DNA of 64,000 bases, from contig CACJPL010000005.1 of the NCBI GenBank assembly GCA_902595285.1, positions 1 to 64,000 on the forward strand, given 5' to 3'. Of the stretch, positions 28,839 through 36,138 are shown piece by piece. The stretch comes from an uncultured Pelagibacteraceae bacterium. Lineage in GTDB: Bacteria > Pseudomonadota > Alphaproteobacteria > Pelagibacterales > Pelagibacteraceae. The notes below the pieces were generated by a model, which was not told the origin of the DNA, searched no databases, and worked only from the letters and a program-made list of their open reading frames with translations. How positions within the stretch are numbered: position 1 is the stretch's first letter; every line of letters begins with the position of its first letter. The position numbers were made by a program, and so were the translations under genes.

Positions 28839-29561
28839 ATGCTTGAAATAAACAATCTTAAAAAAACTTTCGAGAATGGTAGTCCCGCATTAAAAGGGGT
28901 AGATTTAAAAATTAATAAAGGTGAATTTGTAAGCATTCTGGGACCCAGTGGTTCTGGTAAAACAACTTTGCTTAGAACAATTAATGGTCTTGAAACTTCA
29001 AGTGGAGGTGAAATTTATTTCGATAATAAACAAGTAAATAACAATAATATTTCAGAGGTTCAGAAAAAAACTGGGATGATTTTCCAAGAATTTAATCTTA
29101 TAAATAATCTTTCTGCGATCAATAACGTATTAACTGGTCTTTTAAACTCAAGTAATAAATTTTTATCTCTGTTTTATCTCTTTTCAAAAAAACAAAAGAT
29201 AGAAGCATTAAGATCATTAGAGACAGTTGGTTTACTTGAAAAATCTTATAATAGATCTGATGAGCTATCAGGAGGTCAAAGACAAAGAGTAGGGATAGCA
29301 AGAGCAATCATAAAAAAACCATTGTTATTATTAGCTGATGAACCTGTAGCAAGTTTGGATCCCAAATCCTCAAATTTAATTTTATCATTATTAAAAAAAA
29401 TAAATCAAGAATTTGGAACAACTATTTTATGTAATCTTCATCAGGTAGATTTAGCAAAAAAATATTCCGATAGAGTTGTTGGTCTCATTGATGGGAAAAT
29501 TACATTTGATGAAAAATCAAGCAATATTAACGAAACATATTTGAAGGAAATATATAACTAA
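28839..29561 (+). CDS. phnC: PhnC-type phosphonate ABC transporter ATPase
   Basis: The 240-aa ABC ATPase has Walker A GPSGSGKTT near residue 35, Q-loop IFQEFNLI, signature LSGGQRQR, Walker B LLLADEPVASLDP, and the switch His in CNLHQVDLA. The CNLHQVDLAKKYSDRVVGL segment is typical of PhnC. It is 17 bp after phnD with an AAAGGACT ribosome-binding site. It energises uptake through the permease encoded next. Confidence 0.93.
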   Translation: MLEINNLKKTFENGSPALKGVDLKINKGEFVSILGPSGSGKTTLLRTINGLETSSGGEIYFDNKQVNNNNISEVQKKTGMIFQEFNLINNLSAINNVLTGLLNSSNKFLSLFYLFSKKQKIEALRSLETVGLLEKSYNRSDELSGGQRQRVGIARAIIKKPLLLLADEPVASLDPKSSNLILSLLKKINQEFGTTILCNLHQVDLAKKYSDRVVGLIDGKITFDEKSSNINETYLKEIYN

Positions 29562-29565
29562 AATC

Positions 29566-30393
29566 ATGAATAAAAATATTTTAGAACTAAAAGTAGATAA
29601 TAAAGATAAAAATTTTGAAAAATATTTAAGACCCCAATGGTCATGGAAAACCTTAATTTTCATACTTTTATTTAGCTCTGCTTTAGTATTTGTCGTTAAA
29701 GATCTGGAGATAGATTTTATAAAGTTAATATCAGACTCTTCAAAATATTTTGGTGATATTTTATCAAGAATGTTGCCACCTGATTTCAGTAATTTAAGTG
29801 AATTGATTTATGCAATGTTTGAAACCATTGAAATTGCTTTTCTAGGCACTTTTATTGCTATTGTTTTATCAATTCCTTTAGGATTATTTTCAGCAAGAAA
29901 TTTAGCCCCTAATTATTTTGTTTATCTTATTTGTAAAACAATAGTTATATTCTTTAGAGCTATTCCAGAATTTATTATTGCTATGATTTTAGTTATTGCT
30001 ATTGGATTTGGAGCGATGCCTGGTGTGCTTGCTTTAGGTTTACATACAATGGGTTTCTTAGCTAAATTTTATGCTGAAGATATTGAGCATATAAATAAAG
30101 GACCGATAGATGCACTTAAATCATCTGGTGCAACTAAAAGTCAAATTATTTCTTTCGGGGTTATACCTCAAATTTTACCATCTTTCGTTGCAAACAATTT
30201 ATACATTCTAGATCGGAATGTTAGAATGGCTACCATGTTAGGTATCGTTGGTGCTGGAGGTATAGGATATGAACTTCAATCATCATTTAGAATGTTCGAA
30301 TACGAGAGAGTATCAGCGATTATAATACTTATTTTTGTAACAATTTTTTTAATTGATCATTTTTCTGCTTTTATTAGATCTAAAATAAAATAA
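29566..30393 (+). CDS. phnE: PhnE-type phosphonate ABC transporter permease
   Basis: This 275-aa permease has an N-terminal cytoplasmic stretch, a membrane segment near 30-48 and about five further spans. IEIAFLGTFIAIVLSIPLG, FFRAIPEFIIAMIL and the EAA-type loop GPIDALKSSGATKSQIISFGVIPQ mark the PhnE family. Only one permease gene is present, so the channel is presumably a homodimer. It is 4 bp after phnC and 9 bp before the small SMR-like gene. Confidence 0.93.
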   Translation: MNKNILELKVDNKDKNFEKYLRPQWSWKTLIFILLFSSALVFVVKDLEIDFIKLISDSSKYFGDILSRMLPPDFSNLSELIYAMFETIEIAFLGTFIAIVLSIPLGLFSARNLAPNYFVYLICKTIVIFFRAIPEFIIAMILVIAIGFGAMPGVLALGLHTMGFLAKFYAEDIEHINKGPIDALKSSGATKSQIISFGVIPQILPSFVANNLYILDRNVRMATMLGIVGAGGIGYELQSSFRMFEYERVSAIIILIFVTIFLIDHFSAFIRSKIK

Positions 30394-30402
30394 TATAAAC
30401 AG

Positions 30403-30741
30403 ATGAATTTCTCATCTGGTTATGTTTATCTTTTTTTAGCAATTATCCTTGGAATTTGTGCTAATGGTTTTTTAAAAACTACAAATGGATTTACTAATAT
30501 TTTTCCAACAATCTTTTGTATAACTTCGATAGTTTTGTGTTTATTTTGTTTATCTAAAGCAATGAATTTAATTCCTGTTGGCTTTACATATGCTACGTAT
30601 GGAGGTTTAACCATTACTGCTGTAACACTTTTTGGAATTATCAAGTATAATCAGTTACCTAATATATATGGGGCAATCGGTATAATCTTAATAATTATAG
30701 GGGTGATACTAGTAAATTATCTTGGAAAAGTAAGTAGTTAA
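30403..30741 (+). CDS. Small multidrug resistance (SMR)-like membrane protein lacking the membrane glutamate
   Basis: This 112-aa protein has four membrane helices and clear alignment to the EmrE family. YVYLFLAIIL begins helix 1, GFTNIFPTI leads into helix 2, IPVGFTYATYGGL spans helix 3, and the tail is GVILVNYLGK. The position equivalent to the essential EmrE Glu14 is Gly17, and the Trp63 position is Tyr. Loss of that charge argues against proton-coupled drug export. As the last gene of the phn-like operon it may move a lipid-linked or small polar product, which is an inference. Confidence 0.85.
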   Translation: MNFSSGYVYLFLAIILGICANGFLKTTNGFTNIFPTIFCITSIVLCLFCLSKAMNLIPVGFTYATYGGLTITAVTLFGIIKYNQLPNIYGAIGIILIIIGVILVNYLGKVSS

Positions 30742-30761
30742 GGAATAAATTAAAAAAACGG

Positions 30762-30872
30762 ATGTTAGCTTTATTAATAATTCCAATGCCAATTATTGAA
30801 GTAAAAGTGGGCTTAATTTTGAAGGAAAGTAATATTGCTAGATATCAAGATGTTTATGGAAGAGTTCGTTAA
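30762..30872 (+). pseudogene. Remnant of a second ManC-type C-terminus
   Basis: A short open frame of 36 codons ends in ESNIARYQDVYGRVR and is preceded by IIEVKVGLILK. It aligns without gaps to the last residues of the full-length ManC-type protein at 25020-26228 (MEAQIGSILK, then ESDIIRYQDVYGRIK). The two DNA copies differ at most third positions and several residues. The remnant is therefore not a fresh duplicate but the tail of another manC, left after deletion or replacement. The nucleotidyltransferase and most of the cupin domain are missing. Confidence 0.85.
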
Positions 30873-30999
30873 ATTAACTGAATTGTAATATTAGATAAAT
30901 ATTTTTGTAATTAAACTTATCTAATGATTGGTTACAAAATTTATAGTTAAATAATAAATTATTCTTCTCGTATTCACTTTAAATTTTGTTAATTAACAA

Positions 31000-31033
31000 C
31001 TTTCTCTCTTTTCATAATTGAGAAGAGAGAAAG
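31000..31033 (-). terminator. Perfect 11-bp inverted repeat, possible terminator of the Lys-rich small gene
   Basis: CTTTCTCTCTT (31000-31010) pairs exactly with AAGAGAGAAAG (31023-31033) across a 12-nt loop. It lies 13 bp beyond the stop of the reverse-strand small gene. Read in that direction it is followed by GTTGTTAATT rather than a strict T run, so termination is plausible but not certain. Confidence 0.5.
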
Positions 31034-31046
31034 ACGAATTTAGATA

Positions 31047-31256
31047 TTAATTATTTACAGATGCTGAGCTTTCATTAGCTTGTTTCTTAGCTATTTTTTT
31101 TGCTCTTTTTTCAGCAATTTTTTTTTCTAAACTTGCAATTTTTATATTAATTTTAGATAATTTTTTTTCTTTTAAACTTATCTTATTTTTAAGTTTATCT
31201 ATTGATTTGATAAATTTCTTTTTTCTTTTTTCATTTTTCTTTAGTTTTTTACCCAT
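31047..31256 (-). CDS. Small Lys-rich coiled-coil protein of unknown function
   Basis: The product is 69 aa, about one third lysine, with hydrophobic residues (Ile/Leu) spaced in a heptad-like pattern from residue 16 to 57 and a short polar tail ESSASVNN. An excellent ribosome-binding site (TAGGAGGTTG) sits 5-6 bp before the ATG. That is rare in this genome and makes the gene convincing despite its size. I do not recognise a family. Its strong positive charge would suit nucleic-acid or ribosome binding, but nothing in the sequence proves that. Confidence 0.7.
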   Translation of the reverse strand: MGKKLKKNEKRKKKFIKSIDKLKNKISLKEKKLSKINIKIASLEKKIAEKRAKKIAKKQANESSASVNN

Positions 31257-31345
31257 GACAACCTCCTATAGTAAATTTAAAAACAATTATATTTAAATTA
31301 AATATCTTAGTAAAATAATTTTTTGTTAAATTATGTTATTTAAAA

Positions 31346-32230
31346 TTATAGTAAAAAATTTACTTTTTTATCTGAAAATTCAATATCAATCTGTTTATGA
31401 CATCCAAAATTGTCCCCATCAATCTGAACGGGAATTTCAGAATTATTACCATCAATATGAATATTTTTTGAGTAAGTAGTGATAACAGATTTGTTTTTCG
31501 ATAGATCTCCATAAATAATAATTAAAATTATATAATATATTAGTTTTAATCTTGTTAAATCTTTGAACACGTAAGTTACCAATCTATCATCAAAAATATC
31601 TGATTTATTTATCTTATGATGACCAGCATAATACTTTGTATTAGATGACAATATCCAATCAGCCTGATGTTTTTGACCGTCAAAGAAAACATTAAGTTTA
31701 TTATTATTCATAAATAAAAAATGTTGAAATCCTTTTAAACCAAAAATTATCTTTCCTAGTATTTTTTTTATACGCGTATCAATAGAGTGAACAATTTTAG
31801 CATCCCAACCAATACCAGCCATTAAAAAAAAATAATTTTCATTTATTTTTATAAGATTAGATTGTTTATAATTATTTGATGTTAAAGCACTGCAAATATC
31901 ATTTACTTTTTTGGTTATAGATAACTCTGCTTGAAGTAAATTGGCAGTCCCAGCCGGTATATACCCAATTGCAAAATTTTCATTAAAATCAAAGTCATTT
32001 TTGATTAATTCATTGATAGCAAATGATACTGATCCATCACCACCAGCAACTATCAATCTATCATAATTTTTATTTTTAAATTCAAGGAATATTTTTTTTG
32101 CCTCTTGTTCAGATTTAGTTTTGAAAAAATCAACAGTATTATTGATCTTTAATTTTTCATAAATTTTATTTACTAATTTTACTTTTTTCCCTGATGATGA
32201 ATTGAGATTATAAATTAAACAATAATGCAT
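31346..32230 (-). CDS. Diacylglycerol kinase-like lipid kinase
   Basis: This 294-aa protein of the DagK/YegS/LCB5 family has the nucleotide-binding motif VAGGDGSVSFAINEL near residue 60, then IGYIPAGTANLLQAEL, and the AGIGWDAKIV segment. Family members phosphorylate diacylglycerol or related lipids, allowing reuse of diacylglycerol released by phospholipase C. It diverges from plcP, which would produce that diacylglycerol, and a Pho-box-like repeat lies 68 bp upstream of its start on the same strand. This supports a role in lipid turnover under phosphate stress. Confidence 0.88.
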   Translation of the reverse strand: MHYCLIYNLNSSSGKKVKLVNKIYEKLKINNTVDFFKTKSEQEAKKIFLEFKNKNYDRLIVAGGDGSVSFAINELIKNDFDFNENFAIGYIPAGTANLLQAELSITKKVNDICSALTSNNYKQSNLIKINENYFFLMAGIGWDAKIVHSIDTRIKKILGKIIFGLKGFQHFLFMNNNKLNVFFDGQKHQADWILSSNTKYYAGHHKINKSDIFDDRLVTYVFKDLTRLKLIYYIILIIIYGDLSKNKSVITTYSKNIHIDGNNSEIPVQIDGDNFGCHKQIDIEFSDKKVNFLL

Positions 32231-32297
32231 AATTTTTTCGTAATTAAATTTTAATAAATCCTTAACATTTCAATGAAATAAGAAATAGATGATTCGA

Positions 32298-32315
32298 GTT
32301 ACAGTTGTGTTACAA
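32298..32315 (-). promoter_or_regulatory. Pho-box-like direct repeat between dagK and plcP
   Basis: Read on the reverse strand the site is TTGTAAC-ACAA-CTGTAAC. That is two 7-mers sharing TGTAAC with a 4-bp spacer, the 7-4-7 layout of PhoB boxes. The same layout appears before pstS. Orientation and distance favour dagK; it is only 14 bp from the plcP start codon, but could affect both genes. Confidence 0.6.
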
Positions 32316-32329
32316 AAAAGGTTTTTTTA

Positions 32330-33136
32330 ATGGCCCCACTATTAAAATATAAGAGTATATTCATATCTGATGTACATCTTGGTACTAAAGGTTGTCAAGC
32401 AGGCAAGCTTCTAGAGTTTTTCAAAAATTCAAGATCTGAAAATCTTTATTTGGTTGGAGACATAATCGATGTTTGGGCTATGCAAAAGAGTTTCTATTGG
32501 CCTCAAGAGCACAATGATGTCATTCAAAAAATATTAAGAAAAGCAAGGCACGGGACAAAAGTATTTTACATTATTGGTAATCATGACGAGGTGTTTAGAA
32601 AATTTATCCCAATGCACTTGGGTGATATTAAAATTGTAAATAGAGTTATTCATGAAACACAGTTAGGAAAAAAATATCTAGTTGTTCATGGTGATGCTTG
32701 GGACGGAGTAATGAAACATGCAAAATGGCTATCTAAATTAGGAGCTATTGCATATGAATTATTACTTAAAATTAATATTATTATAAATTTCTTTAGAAAG
32801 TTGAGAGGTAAAGACTATTGGTCTTTGGCAAAATTTTTAAAATATAAGGTAAAAAATGCTGTCAAATATATAGGTGAATATGAAAACACACTTTCAAAAT
32901 ATGCAAAAAGAAAAAAATTTGATGGAATAATCTGTGGTCACATCCATCACGCTGAAAATTTAAACCTTGATGGTGTGAATTATTTAAATTGTGGTGATTG
33001 GGTTGAGTCTTGTACAGCATTAACAGAAAAATATGATGGAACTTTTGAGATAATTTATTGGGATAAAAAAAGAAAAGAATTTATTTCAGAAAATATTGAT
33101 AAAGACAAGTTCACTTCTTTCAAAAAAGCATCCTAA
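32330..33136 (+). CDS. plcP: PlcP-type phospholipase C (metallophosphoesterase)
   Basis: This 268-aa calcineurin-like phosphoesterase has all metal-binding motifs: DVHLG near residue 15, GDIIDVWAM near 44, GNHDE near 84, VHGDAWDG near 120 and GHIHHAE near 205. The fold is shared with LpxH (UDP-diacylglucosamine hydrolase). Placement with a glycosyltransferase and phoR/pst genes instead fits PlcP, the enzyme that removes phosphate headgroups from phospholipids during phosphate starvation in alphaproteobacteria, including SAR11. It is 3 bp before agt. LpxH activity remains the main alternative. Confidence 0.83.
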   Translation: MAPLLKYKSIFISDVHLGTKGCQAGKLLEFFKNSRSENLYLVGDIIDVWAMQKSFYWPQEHNDVIQKILRKARHGTKVFYIIGNHDEVFRKFIPMHLGDIKIVNRVIHETQLGKKYLVVHGDAWDGVMKHAKWLSKLGAIAYELLLKINIIINFFRKLRGKDYWSLAKFLKYKVKNAVKYIGEYENTLSKYAKRKKFDGIICGHIHHAENLNLDGVNYLNCGDWVESCTALTEKYDGTFEIIYWDKKRKEFISENIDKDKFTSFKKAS

Positions 33137-33139
33137 AAA

Positions 33140-34147
33140 ATGAAAATATTAATAGTTACTGATGCTTATTACCCGCAAGTTAATGGTGTAGTAAGAACTC
33201 TCCATCAAACAGGTGAAATACTTAAATCACAAGGTCACACTATTGAATATATTACACCTCAACAATTTCTGACTGTACCTATGCCCAAATATAATGAAAT
33301 TAGATTATCTTTAAATGTTTGGCCTCGTGTAAGTAATTTAATCAATTCAATTAAACCTGATGCAATACACATTGCAACAGAAGGGCCTCTTGGTTTTATG
33401 GCAAGAAGACATTGTATTAAAAAAGGTTTAAAGTTTACAACTAGTTTTCATACAAGATTTGATAAATATATGAAACTTTATATGCCTATCATTCCAGCTA
33501 AATGGTCAGAGAAATTTTTATGCAATTTTCATAATAAAGCTGAAAGAATTTTAGTGACAACAGAATCTATGCGTGAGGAGCTAATTGCATTAGGTGTTGA
33601 TAATAATAAAATGGTTACATGGACTAGGGGAGGTAATCATGGTGCGTTTAAAAATCCCATTAAGAGAGACTTACCTTATAAAAGACCTATATGGATATAT
33701 GTTGGTAGGATTGCAGTTGAAAAAAATATTAATGCATTTTTAGATCTCGATCTTGAAGGTACTAAAGTTATTATTGGAAAAGGTCCAGATTTGAACAATT
33801 TGAAAAAAAAATTTCCAAATGATATTTTTTTAGGAGAAAAGACCAATGGAGAATTAGCATCTCATTTTGCATCATCAGACGTTTTTGTTTTTCCTAGTAA
33901 AACTGATACATTTGGTATTGTTGTTTTGGAATCATTAAATTGTGGTACACCAGTTGCAGCTTATCCAGTGCCAGGACCTAAAGATATATTAGGTGGAACT
34001 AATATTGATACTTTAGATGATGATTTGAAGGCTTCTGCTTTAAAAGCTTTGAAGGTAAGTCGCCAAGATTGTCTTGATTTTGCAAAAAAATATTCATGGG
34101 AAGAAACAGCAAAAATATTTTTTGAAAATATTTCACCTAATTATTAA
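33140..34147 (+). CDS. agt: Agt-type diacylglycerol glycosyltransferase (GT4)
   Basis: This 335-aa GT4-family glycosyltransferase has the acceptor-side motif TDAYYPQVNGVVRTLH at the N-terminus and TSFHTRFDKYMKLY in the middle. The nucleotide-sugar side is YVGRIAVEKNI and FVFPSKTDTFGIVVLESLNCGTPV, which contains the EX7E element. Beside plcP this matches the Agt enzymes that glycosylate diacylglycerol to make glycolipids replacing phospholipids when phosphate is scarce. It is probably co-transcribed with plcP (3-bp gap). Confidence 0.85.
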   Translation: MKILIVTDAYYPQVNGVVRTLHQTGEILKSQGHTIEYITPQQFLTVPMPKYNEIRLSLNVWPRVSNLINSIKPDAIHIATEGPLGFMARRHCIKKGLKFTTSFHTRFDKYMKLYMPIIPAKWSEKFLCNFHNKAERILVTTESMREELIALGVDNNKMVTWTRGGNHGAFKNPIKRDLPYKRPIWIYVGRIAVEKNINAFLDLDLEGTKVIIGKGPDLNNLKKKFPNDIFLGEKTNGELASHFASSDVFVFPSKTDTFGIVVLESLNCGTPVAAYPVPGPKDILGGTNIDTLDDDLKASALKALKVSRQDCLDFAKKYSWEETAKIFFENISPNY

Positions 34148-34181
34148 AGACAATATTCATTACATTTGTTAAAACATATAC

Positions 34182-35330
34182 ATGTTTTGGACAGAGTTGA
34201 CACTCATAGTTGTAATAATTATTTTATTATATTTTTTATTTAAAAAAAATATTAAGCCAGAAAATACAGCTCCAGTTGTAAATAAGACCAATAAAGATGA
34301 TTTAGGAAAGAGAGTAATTATTGAAGAATTAGAAGATCAATTTTTTGCTTTAGATAAATATAACTTAATCAAATATCTTAACAAAAGTGCAAAACAACGT
34401 TTTGGCGAAAACTTAATTGATAAAAATATTTCAAGTGTAATAAGAGATACAAAATTATTAGAAACAATTGATGAAGCTATTAAGGACCAAACCACAAAAA
34501 ATGTTAATGTAGAAATCAATTTACCATCTTATCAGCTTTACAAAATTTACGTTATTCCTGGTCCTACTCATTTGTTTCCAGAAATAGACTCGGTTGTATT
34601 ATTTCTAAAAGATTTTACAGAAATAACAAAAGCACAAAAATTAAAAACTGATTTTGTTGCTAATGTGAGTCACGAATTAAGAACACCTTTAGTTTCAATT
34701 AAAGGCTCTTTAGATACTATTCTTGGACCAGCTTCAAAAGACCAAGAGGGTCAAAAAAAATTTATGTCTATCATGTCTGATCAAGTATTGAGAATGGAAA
34801 ACTTAATCAATGATTTATTGATTTTAAGCAGAATTGAGCTTGAAGAACACATTAAACCAAATAAAATCATTAATCTAAATGATATTTTTAAAAATATTAA
34901 AAGTAACTTTGAATTAATTCTTAAAAAAAAGAAAATTAATTTACATCTTGAACTTATTGAACCAACTTTAGTTTTTGGTGATAATGATAAATTGTTAACT
35001 GTATTTTCAAATTTAATTGATAATTCAATTAAATATTCTCAAGGTGGAAAAAATATATATGTCAAAAGTCAAAATAGCGAAGGTAAATTAATTGGTAAAA
35101 ATATTGTCATTAGTATTAAAGATGAAGGGATTGGAATACCTCAACAGTTAATTCCAAGAATAACTGAAAGATTTTTTAGAGTAGATACAGAAAAAAGTAA
35201 AAAAGTTGGTGGCACAGGTTTAGGTTTGGCTATCATGAAACATATTATATCTCAACACAGAGGTGATTACGAGATTCTTAGTAAACTTAATGAAGGTACT
35301 GAAATTAAAATATATCTTCCAACAAAATAA
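34182..35330 (+). CDS. phoR: Phosphate regulon sensor histidine kinase PhoR
   Basis: This 382-aa kinase has one N-terminal membrane helix (about residues 3-20) and almost no periplasmic region. A PAS-like domain (about 45-150) is followed by HisKA with the phospho-His in NVSHELRTPL near 165 and a HATPase domain with DNSIKYS, DEGIGIP and GGTGLGLAIM. This minimal membrane layout is that of PhoR, which senses phosphate through PstSCAB/PhoU. Its partner phoB is about 6 kb downstream after pst-phoU. Confidence 0.92.
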   Translation: MFWTELTLIVVIIILLYFLFKKNIKPENTAPVVNKTNKDDLGKRVIIEELEDQFFALDKYNLIKYLNKSAKQRFGENLIDKNISSVIRDTKLLETIDEAIKDQTTKNVNVEINLPSYQLYKIYVIPGPTHLFPEIDSVVLFLKDFTEITKAQKLKTDFVANVSHELRTPLVSIKGSLDTILGPASKDQEGQKKFMSIMSDQVLRMENLINDLLILSRIELEEHIKPNKIINLNDIFKNIKSNFELILKKKKINLHLELIEPTLVFGDNDKLLTVFSNLIDNSIKYSQGGKNIYVKSQNSEGKLIGKNIVISIKDEGIGIPQQLIPRITERFFRVDTEKSKKVGGTGLGLAIMKHIISQHRGDYEILSKLNEGTEIKIYLPTK

Positions 35331-35424
35331 TTAATTTAAAAAGTTGTTTAAAATTAACTCTTATTCGATCAATATTTAACAAATCTTTTGTTGATTCGTA
35401 TCCTATTTTAATTAAATTTTTAAT

Positions 35425-36033
35425 ATGATTAAGGTATTGCATAGTATTTTAATTATCTTATTTGTTTTTATGTCGATGATTACTAAAAGTATATCATCGG
35501 ATATATCTACAATTCTAAGGAATCAACAATTAACTGTATTCGATATTGGTGTTTTTAGATTACAAGAAGATTTAAAAAGCACTTATTCTGAAATTAAAAA
35601 ACATAAAGATGTCCCATATGAAGATATTTACATGGATGTTCTCACTTCATATCGAAACAATTCAGTAGATCTAATTATTTCAATTCCTGTAAACGAAAAT
35701 TTAAAAAAAGAAAACTACATGTCAGATTCATTTAGATGTAGAAATATATTTAATTCTGTCAGAGATCATTTACTAAGAAATGAAAATATGAGTAATTATA
35801 GATTTACTATGGCAACAAGTTATTTAACATCTATATTTTCAACTCCAAGTAGTTGGCCTAAATGGCGTTATGATCAAAGTGTTCTTGAGGAATTAGTTAA
35901 TCTCGTGAAATTGGAAGTTATTTTAAGGCCTACAACAGAACTTGCTTTTAAGGATAATGTTAATCCAGTTTCATGCAAAGGTGGTTTGGAAACCGAAAAA
36001 AATGAGATTATTATCTCAATGAAATACAACTAA
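35425..36033 (+). CDS. Uncharacterised secreted protein between phoR and pstS
   Basis: The 202-aa product has a signal peptide (MIKVLHSILIILFVFMS, cleavage near ITKSISS, residues 18-24). The mature region is mixed alpha/beta with no membrane span. Two cysteines, in FRCRN and VSCKG, could form a disulfide. I recognise no family. It lies 94 bp after phoR and ends 21 bp before the Pho box of pstS. It may therefore be a periplasmic helper in phosphate acquisition, but function is unknown. Base composition matches its neighbours. Confidence 0.75.
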   Translation: MIKVLHSILIILFVFMSMITKSISSDISTILRNQQLTVFDIGVFRLQEDLKSTYSEIKKHKDVPYEDIYMDVLTSYRNNSVDLIISIPVNENLKKENYMSDSFRCRNIFNSVRDHLLRNENMSNYRFTMATSYLTSIFSTPSSWPKWRYDQSVLEELVNLVKLEVILRPTTELAFKDNVNPVSCKGGLETEKNEIIISMKYN

Positions 36034-36054
36034 AAAGTTACCTTTTTAACAAAA

Positions 36055-36072
36055 CTGTAACAATTCTGTAAT
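36055..36072 (+). promoter_or_regulatory. Pho box upstream of pstS
   Basis: CTGTAAC-AATT-CTGTAAT is an 18-bp direct repeat with 7-4-7 spacing. Each half matches the CTGTNAY core of PhoB boxes. It is placed about 50-65 bp before the pstS start, as expected for PhoB-dependent activation of the high-affinity phosphate transporter. Confidence 0.8.
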
Positions 36073-36138
36073 ATTAAAGATTCAATAAATTTATACGAGT
36101 CTGAAATCTTTTAATTAATAATGAAAGGATTAAAGATA

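Larger units (their letters stand above)
30742..31046. other. 305-bp stretch without an intact gene
   Basis: This gap contains the manC C-terminal remnant (30762-30872). After that come a 9-bp inverted repeat, ATTAGATAA/TTATCTAAT at 30890-30898 and 30917-30925, and an 11-bp perfect hairpin at 31000-31033. The rest is AT-rich with no other recognisable coding remnant. It separates the phn-like module from the phosphate-stress region. Confidence 0.7.
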
